This document shows positions 43,911 through 56,358 of a stretch of 64,000 nt of DNA, one piece after another. The stretch comes from Asanoa iriomotensis. Its GTDB lineage: Bacteria > Actinomycetota > Actinomycetes > Mycobacteriales > Micromonosporaceae. Positions within the stretch are counted from its first letter, which is position 1, and the number at the start of each line of letters is the position of its first letter. The notes under the pieces were generated by a model, which was not told the origin of the DNA, made no database searches, and saw only the letters and a program-made list of their open reading frames with translations. Made by a program: the position numbers and the translations under genes. The DNA lies in contig NZ_BONC01000004.1 in assembly GCF_016862515.1 (NCBI RefSeq), positions 154,926-218,925 of the forward strand, read 5' to 3'.

Positions 43911-45143
43911 TCACTTGTCGCGGTTGATCAGCTCCGGATGGCTGGCGATGAAGGCGTCGGTCGTCTCGTTCTTGATGGACGCGAAGAAGTCGGTCGCGAC
44001 CGGCTTCAGACCCTCGCCGAGGTATTTCCCGTTCTCGCTGATGCCGCCGCCCGGCAGCTTGATCATGGTGATCGAGTCCTGCCGCATGCCCTTCAGCGCG
44101 AAGCCGAACTCGGCCACGCTGTGGCCACGGCCGTTGAACACCAGCGCCTCGCCGGCCGCCCGCAGCACCTTGTCGAGCTTGGGCAGGTCGGTCATCACGT
44201 TCTTGCTGAGCACCTGCTGGGCCATCGCCTTGACGAACTGCTGCTGGTGCCGCTGGCGCCCGTAGTCACCACCCTCGACCGTGTAGCGCTGCCGCACGTA
44301 GTCGAGCGCCTGCCAACCCTGGAACTTGTGCGTGCCCTTGGTGTAGCGGGCCTGCGGGCCGTAGTAGGGGTGGGCACAGCCGCCGCAGTCCCGCATCGGG
44401 CGGGCCTTGCCGCTGGGCTGCAGGTGCTCCGAGAGCACCTCGGCCTCGTCGACGTACATGGTCACGCCGCCCATGGCGTCCACGATCTTCTTGAAGCCCG
44501 AGAAGTTGATGATCGCGCCGGCGTCGAAGCGCGCGATCCCGGTGTAGTTGCTGATCGTCTTCGACAGCAGCTCGAAACCCTTCGCCCGGTCGGGTGTGCC
44601 ACCGCCCTGGACCCGCGCCCCGTGCGACATCGCCGCGTTGAGCTTTTCGCGGCCGCCGTTGTAGCCGGACTTCGGGAAGGCCGGGATGTCGACGAGCGTG
44701 TCCCGCGGGAGGGAGAACAGGTAGCCCCGGTCGAGCGACGCCGGGATGTGCATGATCATGACGGAGTCGGCCAGCGGCAGCGTCGTCGTGTTGCGCGGGT
44801 CGATGCCGACCAACAGGATGTTGAGCGGGCCCTTGATGTCGCTCTTGGCCTCGACCTTGGCGCCGTCGCCGAAGAGGTCCTCGGTGGTGACCGCACCCTC
44901 GTAGCGGGCCAGCAGCGCCTCCGAGGTGACCAGCAGACCGCCGCTGGCGACCATCAGGATCGCGCCGAGGATGGTGCAGTAGCGCGCCCACCGCGGGATA
45001 CCGGACCGCTTCTTCTTCGCGGTGGCGGAGGAGACACCCGCAGGGCCGCCGAAGTCCGGCGGGAGAGCGCCCGGCGTGGCCCTGCCGGTCGCACCGCGCC
45101 CGGTCGAGCGGCCCGATGAACCGCTGCCCGACCTTCTCGCCAT
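43911..45143 (-). CDS. LytR-CpsA-Psr (LCP) family protein
   Basis: Membrane-anchored phosphotransferase of 410 aa of the type that attaches polymers such as teichoic acids or arabinogalactan to peptidoglycan. A basic cytosolic N-terminus (about 1-52) precedes one helix (CTILGAILMVASGGLLV), then the LCP domain with NILLVGIDPR, the SLPRDTLVDIP active-site segment and GGVTMYVDE. A CGGCAHP insert may be a disulfide or metal site. ATG follows AGGAG. It interrupts the atp cluster between atpD and atpC. Confidence 0.88.
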   Translation of the reverse strand: MARRSGSGSSGRSTGRGATGRATPGALPPDFGGPAGVSSATAKKKRSGIPRWARYCTILGAILMVASGGLLVTSEALLARYEGAVTTEDLFGDGAKVEAKSDIKGPLNILLVGIDPRNTTTLPLADSVMIMHIPASLDRGYLFSLPRDTLVDIPAFPKSGYNGGREKLNAAMSHGARVQGGGTPDRAKGFELLSKTISNYTGIARFDAGAIINFSGFKKIVDAMGGVTMYVDEAEVLSEHLQPSGKARPMRDCGGCAHPYYGPQARYTKGTHKFQGWQALDYVRQRYTVEGGDYGRQRHQQQFVKAMAQQVLSKNVMTDLPKLDKVLRAAGEALVFNGRGHSVAEFGFALKGMRQDSITMIKLPGGGISENGKYLGEGLKPVATDFFASIKNETTDAFIASHPELINRDK

Positions 45144-45323
45144 CGAAACTCCTTGTCGTCGATCCCCCGTTGCCGCTTCCGTTATGGAGACGTGTGCGGC
45201 AGGGCTCGCGGTTGCGGTCGAGAGCCTATATCTCACGCCTGAATACGGACGCCCGGGTCGGCCGCCGTGCGAAATCGGGCCAAACCATTTACTGTGCGGC
45301 AACACGCGCGCGACAAAACGCAA

Positions 45324-45355
45324 CGATCCAGGCACCCACCGGGGTGCCTGGATCG
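45324..45355 (-). terminator. Rho-independent terminator after atpD
   Basis: Perfect 14-base stem with a four-base loop, 17 bases past the atpD stop, followed on the minus strand by TTGCGTTTTG. This is the strongest intrinsic terminator in the window and should stop transcription before the LCP gene and atpC. Confidence 0.85.
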
Positions 45356-45371
45356 CTGTGAGTGAGGACGC

Positions 45372-47743
<2,372 letters not shown>

Positions 47744-47750
47744 GCGGTGC

Positions 47751-49394
47751 CTACGCCTTCTCTGCCGGCTGGTCGGTGTACCGGGTCACCGACTCGCTCT
47801 CGAGCTCACCCTCGGTGGGCTCGGCCGGCGGCTCGTTGACCGTGGTCGTCTCGCCCCGGGCCAGGAAGTTCTCCTTGAAGCCCGTGATGGATTTGTCGAG
47901 CGCGGCGATGATGTCGTCGTCCCACTGGCCGTCGGCGATCGCCTGCAGCGTCGCCTTGTCGTGCCGGCGCACGTGGTCGAGGAAGTCCGCCTCGAACCGC
48001 CGCACGTCGCCGACCGCGATGTCGTCGAGCTTGCCCTCGACACCCGCCCAGACGACGACCGCCTCTTCCTCGACCGGGTACGGCGAGTAGTTCGGCTGCT
48101 TGAGCAGCTCGACCAGGCGGGCGCCACGCTCGAGCTGGGCGCGGGACGCGCGGTCGAGGTCCGACGCGAACGCGGCGAACGCCTCGAGCTCGCGGTACTG
48201 CGCGAGGTTGAGCCGCAGCGAGCCGGACACCTTGCGGACCGGCTTGACCTGGGCGGCGCCGCCGACCCGGGACACCGAGGTGCCGACGTTGATGGCCGGC
48301 CGGACGCCCTGGTTGAACAGGTCGGGCTCGACGAAGATCTGGCCGTCGGTGATCGAGATGACGTTGGTCGGGATGAAGGCCGAGATGTCGTTGGCCTTCG
48401 TCTCGATGATCGGCAGGCCGGTCATCGAACCGCCACCCAGCTCGTCGGAGAGCTTCGCGCAGCGCTCCAGCAGGCGGGAGTGCAGGTAGAAGACGTCACC
48501 GGGGTACGCCTCACGGCCCGGCGGGCGACGCAGCAGCAGGGAGACGGCGCGGTAGGCCTCGGCCTGCTTCGACAGGTCGTCGAAGACGATCAGGACGTGC
48601 TTGCCGGCGTACATCCAGTGCTGGCCGATCGACGAACCCGTGTAGGGCGCGATGTACTTGAAGCCGGCCGGGTCGGACGCGGGCGCGGTGACGATGGTGG
48701 TGTATTCCATCGCGCCGGCCTCGTCGAGGATGCCCTTGATCGACGCCACGGTCGAGGCCTTCTGGCCGATCGCGACGTAGATGCAGCGGACCTGCTTCTT
48801 GGGGTCGCCGGACTCCCAGTTGGCCTTCTGGTTGAGGATCGTGTCGAGCGCGATGGTGGTCTTGCCGGTCTTGCGGTCGCCGATGATCAGCTCGCGCTGG
48901 CCACGGCCGATCGGGATCATCGCGTCGATCGCCTTGATGCCGGTCTGCAGCGGCTCGCTGACGGACTGGCGGGCCATGACGTTGGGCGCCTGGAGCTCGA
49001 GCTCGCGGAAACCCTCGTTCTCGATCTCACCGAGGCCGTCGACCGGAGCGCCGAGCGCGTCGACCACGCGGCCGAGGAACTTGTCCCCGACCGGCACGGA
49101 CAGGACGCGGCCGGTGCGCTTCACGCGCTGGCCCTCGTCGATGCCGGCGAAGTCGCCCAGGACCACGACGCCGATCTCGCGGGCGTCGAGGTTCAGCGCC
49201 ACGCCGAGCGTGCCGTCCTCGAACTCCAGCAGCTCGTTGGCCATGGTCGAGGGCAGGCCCTCGACGTGTGCGATGCCGTCACCGGCGTCGGCGACGGTGC
49301 CGACCTCCTCGCGGGAGATGTCGGGCGTGTAGGAGGAGACGTAGCGCTCCAGGGCGCCGCGGATTTCCTCCGACGAGATGGTCAGCTCGGCCAT
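47751..49394 (-). CDS. atpA: ATP synthase alpha subunit
   Basis: Non-catalytic F1 subunit, 547 aa. Walker A GDRKTGKT at 172-179, [26 protein letters not shown] Walker B region and SRVGGAAQ are complete. The C-terminus carries an extra charged tail after residue 515 ([16 protein letters not shown]), a feature also present in mycobacteria where it restrains ATP hydrolysis; here that effect is inference. Confidence 0.96.
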   Translation of the reverse strand: MAELTISSEEIRGALERYVSSYTPDISREEVGTVADAGDGIAHVEGLPSTMANELLEFEDGTLGVALNLDAREIGVVVLGDFAGIDEGQRVKRTGRVLSVPVGDKFLGRVVDALGAPVDGLGEIENEGFRELELQAPNVMARQSVSEPLQTGIKAIDAMIPIGRGQRELIIGDRKTGKTTIALDTILNQKANWESGDPKKQVRCIYVAIGQKASTVASIKGILDEAGAMEYTTIVTAPASDPAGFKYIAPYTGSSIGQHWMYAGKHVLIVFDDLSKQAEAYRAVSLLLRRPPGREAYPGDVFYLHSRLLERCAKLSDELGGGSMTGLPIIETKANDISAFIPTNVISITDGQIFVEPDLFNQGVRPAINVGTSVSRVGGAAQVKPVRKVSGSLRLNLAQYRELEAFAAFASDLDRASRAQLERGARLVELLKQPNYSPYPVEEEAVVVWAGVEGKLDDIAVGDVRRFEADFLDHVRRHDKATLQAIADGQWDDDIIAALDKSITGFKENFLARGETTTVNEPPAEPTEGELESESVTRYTDQPAEKA

Positions 49395-49458
49395 CCTCTG
49401 CTTCCTCTATTCAGGCCCGGGTTACCGGTGCGGTGTCAGGGTCTAAGCGGGCGGGGTG

Positions 49459-50280
49459 TCAGCGCTGGGAAAGCGCCTTGCGGGTGTCGTTCAGGCGGCG
49501 CAGAACCGTGCCGTCGTAGAGGTCGGAGCCGACAAGCACGCTCATGCCGCCCAGCACCTGCGGATCGACCGTCTGCTTGACAGTGACGTCTCGACCGTAC
49601 AGTTGTGACAGCTTGGCGCCCAACCGGCGCTCCTCGTCATCGGACAGCGGTGCTGCGACGGTGACATAAGCGACCTGGCGATCGCGCCGTTCAGCGGACA
49701 TTTCCACCATGCGGCTCAATGCCGCCTGGAACGACCGCCCGCCGAAGCCGCCGAGCGCCACCTCGACGAGCCGCAGGGTCACCGGCTTGGCCTTGCCCTC
49801 CAGGAGCGACGAGGCCAGCTCGGCCCGCTGCGCGGGCGGCGCGACCACATCGGAGAGCGCACTGGACAGCGCCGGCGAGCCGTCGACGACCTGCCCGAAA
49901 CGGAACAGCTCGTCCTCGACGTCGGCGAGGTCGTCGGCGCGGTCGGCGCTGGCGAGCAGCGCCTCGACGCCCAACCGCTCGGTCGCGTCGAGCAGCTCGG
50001 TCGCGGCCGACCAGCGGCCGCCGGCCAGGGTGGTGGCCAGCCCGAGCGTCTCGTCGCCGACCTTGCCGGCGAGCAGCGAGCGGATCAGCTCCGCCCGGTC
50101 CTCGCCGGGCCGGCCCGGGTCCGACAGCGCCCGCCGCAGCGTCGGCTGCCGGCGGAGCACGTCAGCCACCGACAGCAGCTCGTCGCCGGTCGTCGCGAGG
50201 TCGGCGGCGGGCGCCGAGGCCGCGTAGGAGTCCAGCCGCTCCGCGGCGGAGCGGAAGGACTCCCGGCTGACGCCCTGCAT
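49459..50280 (-). CDS. atpH: ATP synthase delta subunit
   Basis: Peripheral-stalk subunit of 273 aa, longer than the roughly 180 aa of other phyla, as usual in actinobacteria. N-terminal six-helix bundle with RLDSYAASAP, C-terminal beta/alpha part with VKQTVDPQVLGGMSVLVGSD. The ATG shares bases with the atpF stop (TGATG). It caps the F1 head and binds the b subunit. Confidence 0.93.
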   Translation of the reverse strand: MQGVSRESFRSAAERLDSYAASAPAADLATTGDELLSVADVLRRQPTLRRALSDPGRPGEDRAELIRSLLAGKVGDETLGLATTLAGGRWSAATELLDATERLGVEALLASADRADDLADVEDELFRFGQVVDGSPALSSALSDVVAPPAQRAELASSLLEGKAKPVTLRLVEVALGGFGGRSFQAALSRMVEMSAERRDRQVAYVTVAAPLSDDEERRLGAKLSQLYGRDVTVKQTVDPQVLGGMSVLVGSDLYDGTVLRRLNDTRKALSQR

Positions 50281-50807
50281 CAACGGCTCCCGGTCGACTC
50301 GAGCTCGGACAGGAACCGGTCAACCGTGCCACGGCGGCGCGCCTCGTCGGTGAGCGACTCACCGACGATCCGGCCGGCCAGGTCGACGGCGAGCGTGCCG
50401 ACCTCGGCCCGCAGCTCGCGCACGATCTGCTGACGCTCGGCGTTGAGCTGCTCGCGCCCGGCGGCGATGATCCGCTCGGACTCCTCGCGGGCCCGCACCT
50501 GGATCTCCTGCCGGATCTCCTCGGCGTCGGCACGCGCGTCGTCGCGGATCTTCGCGGCGTCGGTGCGTGCTTCGGCCAGCTGGGCCCGGTACTGCTCGAG
50601 CAGCTTGTTGGCCTCGGACTGCGCCTCTTCGGCGCGCTTGAGGCCACCCTCGATCGCGTCGACCCGCGCCTTGAAGGTCTCCTCCATGCGCGGGAAGACG
50701 AACTTCATGAGCACGAAGCAGAGCACCGCGAACGCGACGCCGCCAACCACGATCTCCTGCCAGAGCGGAAGGATCGGGCTGTGCTCGACTGCTGCGCTAA
50801 GGATCAT
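50280..50807 (-). CDS. atpF: ATP synthase b subunit
   Basis: Peripheral-stalk subunit of 175 aa with one N-terminal membrane helix (EIVVGGVAFAVLCFVLMKFVF) and a long charged helix (about 45-150) rich in Glu, Arg and Ala that dimerises. ATG 50807 follows GGGAGG. Confidence 0.95.
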   Translation of the reverse strand: MILSAAVEHSPILPLWQEIVVGGVAFAVLCFVLMKFVFPRMEETFKARVDAIEGGLKRAEEAQSEANKLLEQYRAQLAEARTDAAKIRDDARADAEEIRQEIQVRAREESERIIAAGREQLNAERQQIVRELRAEVGTLAVDLAGRIVGESLTDEARRRGTVDRFLSELESTGSR

Positions 50808-50835
50808 GGAAACCTCCCGTTCGAAGGTTGGGGTC

Positions 50836-51087
<252 letters not shown>

Positions 51088-51162
51088 TTATCACGCGTGA
51101 CGTTCACGCGGGACGGACAACTGTTGGTGCGGGGGTGGACCACTCGTCCCGAGGGGCCGGGA

Positions 51163-51957
51163 TCAGTGCTCCTCCGAGACCGCGCCTTGGATGTAGCTCG
51201 CGGTCAACACGGTGAAGACGTAGGCCTGCAGGAAGACCACCAGCAGCTCGAGCAGGGTCAAAGCGATGGTCATCAACCAGGACAGCACCGAGATGGGCGC
51301 CAGGGCGGGCGTCGCGTTCAACATGGCGAAGCCGCCGAGCGTGAAGACGAGCAGCAGCATGTGCCCGGCGAACATGTTGGCGAACAACCGGACCGCGAGC
51401 GAGAACGGCCGCACCAGGAAGGTCGAGAAGAACTCGATCGGGATCAGGATCGGCAGCACGAACCACGGCGCCGGCGGAATGAGCGAGTTGCGCATGTATT
51501 TGCGGAACCCGAACTTCTTGATGCCGACGTAGTTGAAGAGCACGTAGCTGATCAGCGCCAGGAATGCCGGGAACGCGATGTGCGAGTTCGGCGAGATCTG
51601 GGCGATCGGGACGATGCTCCACAGGTTGTTGAAGACGATGAACAGCAGCAGCGTGGTGAAGTACGGCGCGAAGCGCACGCCCCGGGCGCCCAGCATCTCG
51701 ACCGCGATGTTGTTGCGGACGAAGCCGTAGGACGACTCCGCGATCCACTGCGCCTTGCCGGGAACCAACTTGGGCTTCCGGTACGCGAGCAGGAAGAACA
51801 CGATGATGATCGCGGTGCTGAGCCACACCAGCGCCGTGATCTTCGTGAACCACAGCGAGTTGAGCCCGCCCCACGGCACGATGGAGGGCAGGTAGAAGTC
51901 GCCCACCTCTGGTGGAAACGGAACCTCGCTCGCGAGAGCGACCGCCTGTCCGATCAC
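51163..51957 (-). CDS. atpB: ATP synthase a subunit
   Basis: Integral membrane subunit of 264 aa that forms the proton half-channels. About five or six helices; the essential Arg is in FSLAVRLFANMFAGHMLL. GTG 51957 was preferred because GAGGGAAGGG precedes it; longer readings have no ribosome site. Confidence 0.93.
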   Translation of the reverse strand: MIGQAVALASEVPFPPEVGDFYLPSIVPWGGLNSLWFTKITALVWLSTAIIIVFFLLAYRKPKLVPGKAQWIAESSYGFVRNNIAVEMLGARGVRFAPYFTTLLLFIVFNNLWSIVPIAQISPNSHIAFPAFLALISYVLFNYVGIKKFGFRKYMRNSLIPPAPWFVLPILIPIEFFSTFLVRPFSLAVRLFANMFAGHMLLLVFTLGGFAMLNATPALAPISVLSWLMTIALTLLELLVVFLQAYVFTVLTASYIQGAVSEEH

Positions 51958-51970
51958 CGCGTCCCTTCCC

Positions 51971-52228
51971 TCATGAACTGCCGGGCCCCGGTGGTGGGGC
52001 GCCGATTCGCTGGATGACCAGGTAGATCCCACCAGCGCAACCGATCACCACACCGATGCCGGTGATCACGCCGCCGGTGTGGACCCATCGGTCGACCAGC
52101 CAGCCGATGAACCCCCACACCAACATCCCGCCGATGAGGTAGGACAGGGCGGTCCAGCCGAGGTCGGCCCCCGTCGGCTGTGCGTCGGGGTCCTTGTCGG
52201 AGTGTTGCGAGGGTGGGTCACCGGCCAT
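51971..52228 (-). CDS. AtpZ/AtpI-family membrane protein
   Basis: Protein of 85 aa with two membrane helices (ALSYLIGGMLVWGFIGWLVD and VITGIGVVIGCAGGIYLVIQ), of the F0F1-ATPase putative gene 1 family (AtpZ). Members help assemble the c ring or carry divalent ions; which applies here is unknown. It starts the promoter-proximal part of the operon together with the AtpI-like gene. Confidence 0.8.
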   Translation of the reverse strand: MAGDPPSQHSDKDPDAQPTGADLGWTALSYLIGGMLVWGFIGWLVDRWVHTGGVITGIGVVIGCAGGIYLVIQRIGAPPPGPGSS

Positions 52229-52374
52229 GACGCGGGAACCGTATCAGCCGGTAGAGGGAGGCGAAGACTCGACCCCCGCACGCTCATGCAGCGCGGGGGT
52301 GATGGGATGATGAATCTGCCTCTGCGCTCACGCTACTCCTCCGACCCCTGATGTGGGGTCACCGAAGGGTCGCG

Positions 52375-52818
52375 TTAACGACGAAATCCTCGGGCGTGCA
52401 CCGTCACGATCCACCAGATCTGGGTCGCTGTCCACGCCAACACGCCAGCCACGATGCCTACGGAGAGTGGCTTGAGCCCGGGCCAGCCCGTGGTCGCCAC
52501 GACCAGCATCAGGCCGCCGAGCACGCTCAGCTTGGCCACGTAAACGCCCATGCCGAACGGCATCACGAGCTTCGGGTCGAGCCGGTCGGCCCAGGCGATG
52601 GCCAACGTGGACACCAGGAAGCTGGCGGTCGCGACGAGCACGCCCAGTGGCGCCGCGTAGGCGCCCACCCCGCCCGCGAACACGCCGCCCAGGACCGCCG
52701 CGCCGGCGGTCATCACCGCGGCGGCGATCAGGATGGGCGGCAGGTGCCGCAGCCGCCAGTTGCGGTCCTCGGGGGTCGCGGTCGGTTCGGCCGGAGTGGG
52801 TACGGAGGTCGTCGACAT
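52375..52818 (-). CDS. atpI: AtpI-like membrane protein
   Basis: Protein of 147 aa with four membrane helices (about 33-55, 60-80, 90-110, 117-137) and a disordered N-terminus; ends IWWIVTVHARGF. Size and position ahead of atpB fit the actinobacterial AtpI, thought to aid assembly of the membrane sector. ATG at 52818. About 146 bp without a gene separate it from the AtpZ gene. Confidence 0.75.
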   Translation of the reverse strand: MSTTSVPTPAEPTATPEDRNWRLRHLPPILIAAAVMTAGAAVLGGVFAGGVGAYAAPLGVLVATASFLVSTLAIAWADRLDPKLVMPFGMGVYVAKLSVLGGLMLVVATTGWPGLKPLSVGIVAGVLAWTATQIWWIVTVHARGFRR

Positions 52819-52963
52819 TGCGGAGCAGTCTACGTGCGCCCGCCAAGTCTCCCGGAACGCGCCATAGATTCGGATAAGCCCGGACAAATCAGCGCCGCCC
52901 GGGAAACCTATGGCGAACTCTGGGTGACGATCCGGATACCGCCCGAGCCGGCGACGGGAGCCG

Positions 52964-52969
52964 CATAGT
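52964..52969 (+). promoter_or_regulatory. Leaderless-type -10 (CATAGT) for the SDR-DUF2867 gene
   Basis: CATAGT lies seven bases before the ATG at 52977 and overlaps the alternative GTG 52968, so the ATG is preferred. Confidence 0.4.
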
Positions 52970-52976
52970 GAGAGAG

Positions 52977-54500
52977 ATGAAGTGTCTGGTCACCGGCGCC
53001 ACCGGTTACATCGGCGGCCGCCTGGTCCCCCGCCTGCTCGACGCCGGTCACGAGGTCCGCTGCCTGAGCCGCTCGCCGGAGAAGCTGCGCGACGTGCCCT
53101 GGGCCGACCGGGTCGAGGTGAGCAAGGGCGACCTCGGTGACCCGGCCTCCCTGCCGGCCGCGTTCGCCGGCGTCGACGTCGCCTACTTCCTCGTCCATTC
53201 GCTCGGCCGGCCCAACTTCGAGGACCTCGACCGGGCCAACGCCGAGGCGTTCGCGGCCGCGGCCAGGGACGCCGGCGTGCGGCGGATCGTCTACCTCGGC
53301 GGCCCCGAGCCCCCGCCGGGCAGCCACAGTTCCGCACACCTGCGCTCACGCGCCGGGGTCGCCCGGATCCTGCTCGAGAGCGGCACGCCGACCGCGGTGC
53401 TGCGGGCGCCGGTGATCATCGGCTCCGGCTCCGCGTCGTTCGAGATGCTCCGCTACCTGACCGAGCGCCTGCCGGCCATGGTCACGCCGCGCTGGGTGCG
53501 CAACCGGATCCAGCCGATCGCCGTCCGCGACGTCCTGCACTACCTGATCGGCGCGGCCACGCTGCCGGCCGGCGTCAACCGCGGCTTCGACATCGCCGGA
53601 CCGGACGTGCTGACCTTCGCCGAGATGATGCAGCGGTACGCCGTCGTGGCGGGACTCCCCCGGCGCCTGATCGTGCCGGTCCGGCCGTTGACACCCGGGC
53701 TCTCCTCGCACTGGGTCGGCTTCGTCACCCCCGTGCCCAACTCGATCGCCCGACCGCTGGTGGAGAGCCTCATCCACGAGGCGGTGGCGCACGAGCACGA
53801 CATCGCGGCGTACGTGCCGGACCCGCCCGACGGCCTGACCGGATTCGACCGCGCGGTGCGGCTGGCGCTGCGCAAAATCCGCGACCTGAACGTGGAGACC
53901 CGCTGGTCCGGCGCCGGCTCGCCGGCCGAGCCGCTGCCCACCGACCCGCAGTGGTCCGGCGGCAGCGTCTACACCGACGTACGCGAGCGGGTGGTCGACG
54001 CCGACGCCGGGATGCTGTGGCGGGTGATCGAGGGGGTCGGCGGCGAGAACGGCTGGTACTCGTTCCCGCTCGCCTGGTCGGTGCGGGGCTGGCTCGACCG
54101 GCTGGTCGGCGGCGTCGGGCTGCGCCGGGGCCGGCGGGATCCGCAGCGGCTCTACATCGGCGACGCGCTCGACTTCTGGCGGGTCGAGGAGATCGTGCCG
54201 GGCGACCTGCTCCGGCTGCGCGCCGAGATGCGCCTGCCCGGCCGGGCGTGGCTGGAGATGCGCGCCGAGCCGGATGGCCCGGGCCGGTCCCGCTACCGCC
54301 AGCGGGCGGTGTTCCTGCCGCACGGGCTGGCCGGGCACGCGTACTGGGCGGCGGTCTCGCCGTTCCACGCGCTGATCTTCGGTGGCATGGCCCGCAACAT
54401 CGCGCGCGGCGCCGAGCACCCTAGCGAGCCAGGGTCTCCTGTACCTGCGCCGCCGAGACCGGGCCTTCGCGGAGCACCCGCGGACCGTCCGGATCGGTGA
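52977..54500 (+). CDS. NAD(P)-binding atypical SDR fused to DUF2867 domain
   Basis: Protein of 507 aa. The N-terminal Rossmann domain (about 1-290) has VTGATGYIGGRLVPRLL and VRRIVYLGG of the NmrA/YwnB-like extended SDR group. The C-terminal half (about 320-480) is a DUF2867 domain with YTDVRERVVDADAGMLW and a START-like pattern. It may act on a lipid or quinone-like substrate; no function is assigned to the family. The last 80 bases are antisense to the convergent Sua5-like gene. Confidence 0.82.
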   Translation: MKCLVTGATGYIGGRLVPRLLDAGHEVRCLSRSPEKLRDVPWADRVEVSKGDLGDPASLPAAFAGVDVAYFLVHSLGRPNFEDLDRANAEAFAAAARDAGVRRIVYLGGPEPPPGSHSSAHLRSRAGVARILLESGTPTAVLRAPVIIGSGSASFEMLRYLTERLPAMVTPRWVRNRIQPIAVRDVLHYLIGAATLPAGVNRGFDIAGPDVLTFAEMMQRYAVVAGLPRRLIVPVRPLTPGLSSHWVGFVTPVPNSIARPLVESLIHEAVAHEHDIAAYVPDPPDGLTGFDRAVRLALRKIRDLNVETRWSGAGSPAEPLPTDPQWSGGSVYTDVRERVVDADAGMLWRVIEGVGGENGWYSFPLAWSVRGWLDRLVGGVGLRRGRRDPQRLYIGDALDFWRVEEIVPGDLLRLRAEMRLPGRAWLEMRAEPDGPGRSRYRQRAVFLPHGLAGHAYWAAVSPFHALIFGGMARNIARGAEHPSEPGSPVPAPPRPGLRGAPADRPDR

Positions 54501-55080
54501 GCAGCACCAGCGTCGAGGCCAGCGAGTGCCGGATCGACGCGTGGTCGACCACCACCGGCAAGGACTCCGACGTGTCCCACTCGAGCTCGGCGAGCACGTC
54601 GGCGTCGACCGGCCGCGACTCGGCGCCGGACGGGTTGAGGCTGGTCGCGGTCACCGGGACACCGGCCGCCGCGATCACCTGCAGGGTCGCCGGGTGGTCC
54701 GGCACCCGGATGCCGACCGTGCCCTGGTGGGTCACCAGCTTGTCGGGCAGTTCGCTGGTCTTCTCGACGACCACGGTCAGCGGCCCGGGCGTGAACGCGC
54801 CGATCACCTTGCGGGCGTCGGGCGTCAGCTTCGCGAAGTGCGCGGCCATCTCGAGCGAGGCGCAGGCGATGTGCATCGGGTGGGCGAGGTCGCGCCGCTT
54901 GGCCTTGAAGACCCGCAGCACCGCCGCCTCGATCGTGGCCGCGGCGGCCAGCATGTAGCCGGTCTCCGTCGGCAGCACCGCGAGCCCGCCACCGGCGAGC
55001 ACGGCCGCGACGTCCTCGGCGTCGCCGAGCCGGAGCAGCCCGGACGGCGAACCCGGCGCCAGCCAGCGGGCGTTGACCAT
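54421..55080 (-). CDS. Sua5/YciO/YrdC-family protein (second paralogue)
   Basis: Protein of 219 aa with the YrdC fold (ADVAAVLAGGGLAVLPTETGY, KAKRRDLAHPMHIA, GPLTVVVEKT, VGIRVPDHP). Relatives make threonylcarbamoyl-AMP for the t6A tRNA modification. It has its own paralogue at 55714 in the same gene string, and the longer paralogue position after prmC is the conserved one, so this copy may be specialised. ATG 55080 follows GAGGGG. Confidence 0.83.
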   Translation of the reverse strand: MVNARWLAPGSPSGLLRLGDAEDVAAVLAGGGLAVLPTETGYMLAAAATIEAAVLRVFKAKRRDLAHPMHIACASLEMAAHFAKLTPDARKVIGAFTPGPLTVVVEKTSELPDKLVTHQGTVGIRVPDHPATLQVIAAAGVPVTATSLNPSGAESRPVDADVLAELEWDTSESLPVVVDHASIRHSLASTLVLLTDPDGPRVLREGPVSAAQVQETLAR

Positions 55081-55090
55081 GTCTGTCCCC

Positions 55091-55717
55091 TCAGGACGGG
55101 ATGAGCAGGCGGGCGAGCGGCACGACGGTCTCCTCGATCTCGTCGGCCACCCGGCTGAACGTCTGGTCGCCGCGGCCCCACGGGTCGTCGAGGTCGTCGG
55201 CGGGCAGCGGCGCGGCGCCCCGGCGGGCGGCGTCGACCGCTTCGACCAGGGCCACACCGCGGGCGTACACGGCATCAGGTGTGAGGGAGCCGTCGGGCAG
55301 CGCCGCGGGGTCGACCACCGGCAGCAGGCGGCCGAACTCGCCGAGCACGAACGTGCGGGCCGCGGCGTCGGGGCGCAGGGCGACCACGTAGTCCTGCTGA
55401 TCGGCGGTGGCCGTGAGGACCAGGTCGGCGGCGTCGATGTGCTCCGAGAGGAGCTTGCGCGCGGCGAAGCCGGTGGGGTCGCCGCCGCGGGCGCGCACCT
55501 GGCGGGCGGCCGGCGGGTTCATCTCCTCGCCGTCGTGCCATCCACCGGTGCCGGCGCTGTGGCTGTGCACCAGGGCGTCGGCCTCCGGCACGGCCGTTCC
55601 CGCCGGCACGCGGGTCAACCGCTGCCGGACCGAGAGGGCGAGCAGGCGCTCGGCCATCGGGGAACGGCAGATGTTGCCCATGCAGACGTGCAGGACGGTG
55701 AACGGCGGCACGGTCAC
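55091..55717 (-). CDS. Low-molecular-weight protein-tyrosine phosphatase
   Basis: Phosphatase of 208 aa with the P-loop C-x5-R in HVCMGNICRSPMAE near the N-terminus and the DDPWGRG general-acid loop (Asp) near residue 180. Such enzymes dephosphorylate tyrosine kinases or arsenate-like substrates. GTG overlaps the Sua5 gene stop by four bases, so the three genes form one unit. Confidence 0.87.
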   Translation of the reverse strand: MTVPPFTVLHVCMGNICRSPMAERLLALSVRQRLTRVPAGTAVPEADALVHSHSAGTGGWHDGEEMNPPAARQVRARGGDPTGFAARKLLSEHIDAADLVLTATADQQDYVVALRPDAAARTFVLGEFGRLLPVVDPAALPDGSLTPDAVYARGVALVEAVDAARRGAAPLPADDLDDPWGRGDQTFSRVADEIEETVVPLARLLIPS

Positions 55718-56358
55718 AGCTCCGGGCCGGCGATGCCGGGGACCACGTCGCGCAGCTTCTCGATCGGGATGCCGCCCTCGCGCAGCAGGCGCGGCACGTC
55801 GCCGGTCACGTCCACCATGGTGCTGGGCACCGGGTCGGCGCTCGGGCCGGCCTCGAGGTAGACGCGGACCGCGTACTCGAGCTGCTCGCGGGCCTCCTCG
55901 GCGGTGGTGGGCGCGGGCTGGCCGGACTTGTTGGCGGAGAGCACCGCCATCGGGCCGGTCTCGCGCAGCACCTCGAGGGCCACCGGGTGCAGCGGCATCC
56001 GCACCGCGATCTGCCCGCCGGTCTCGCCGAGGTCCCACTGCAGGGTGGGCGAGTGCTCGATGATGATCGTCAGCGGGCCCGGCCAGAACGCCTCGACCAG
56101 GTCACGGGCCGCCTGCGGCAGCGAGAAGACCAGGCCGTCGAGGGTGTGCCGGGAGCCGACCATCACCGGCGGCGCGGCCGCCCGGTCGCGTCCCTTGGTG
56201 GTCTGCAACTGCGACACCGCGTACGGCGTGAACGCGTCGGCGCCCAGCCCGTAGACCGTGTCGGTCGGGAACACCACCAGCTCGCCGGATTTGACCGCCT
56301 CGATCGCGGCGGCGATCCCCCGGTCACGGTCGGCGATCGACCGGCAGTCATAGAGCAT
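55714..56358 (-). CDS. L-threonylcarbamoyladenylate synthase (Sua5/YrdC)
   Basis: Enzyme of 214 aa forming threonylcarbamoyl-AMP from ATP, bicarbonate and threonine for t6A in tRNA. FPTDTVYGLGADAF, TTKGRDRAAAPPVMV, GPLTIIIEH and AVLSANKSGQPA are the substrate-binding motifs. ATG 56358 shares bases with the prmC stop. The prmC-sua5 order is the conserved actinobacterial arrangement. Confidence 0.88.
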   Translation of the reverse strand: MLYDCRSIADRDRGIAAAIEAVKSGELVVFPTDTVYGLGADAFTPYAVSQLQTTKGRDRAAAPPVMVGSRHTLDGLVFSLPQAARDLVEAFWPGPLTIIIEHSPTLQWDLGETGGQIAVRMPLHPVALEVLRETGPMAVLSANKSGQPAPTTAEEAREQLEYAVRVYLEAGPSADPVPSTMVDVTGDVPRLLREGGIPIEKLRDVVPGIAGPEL

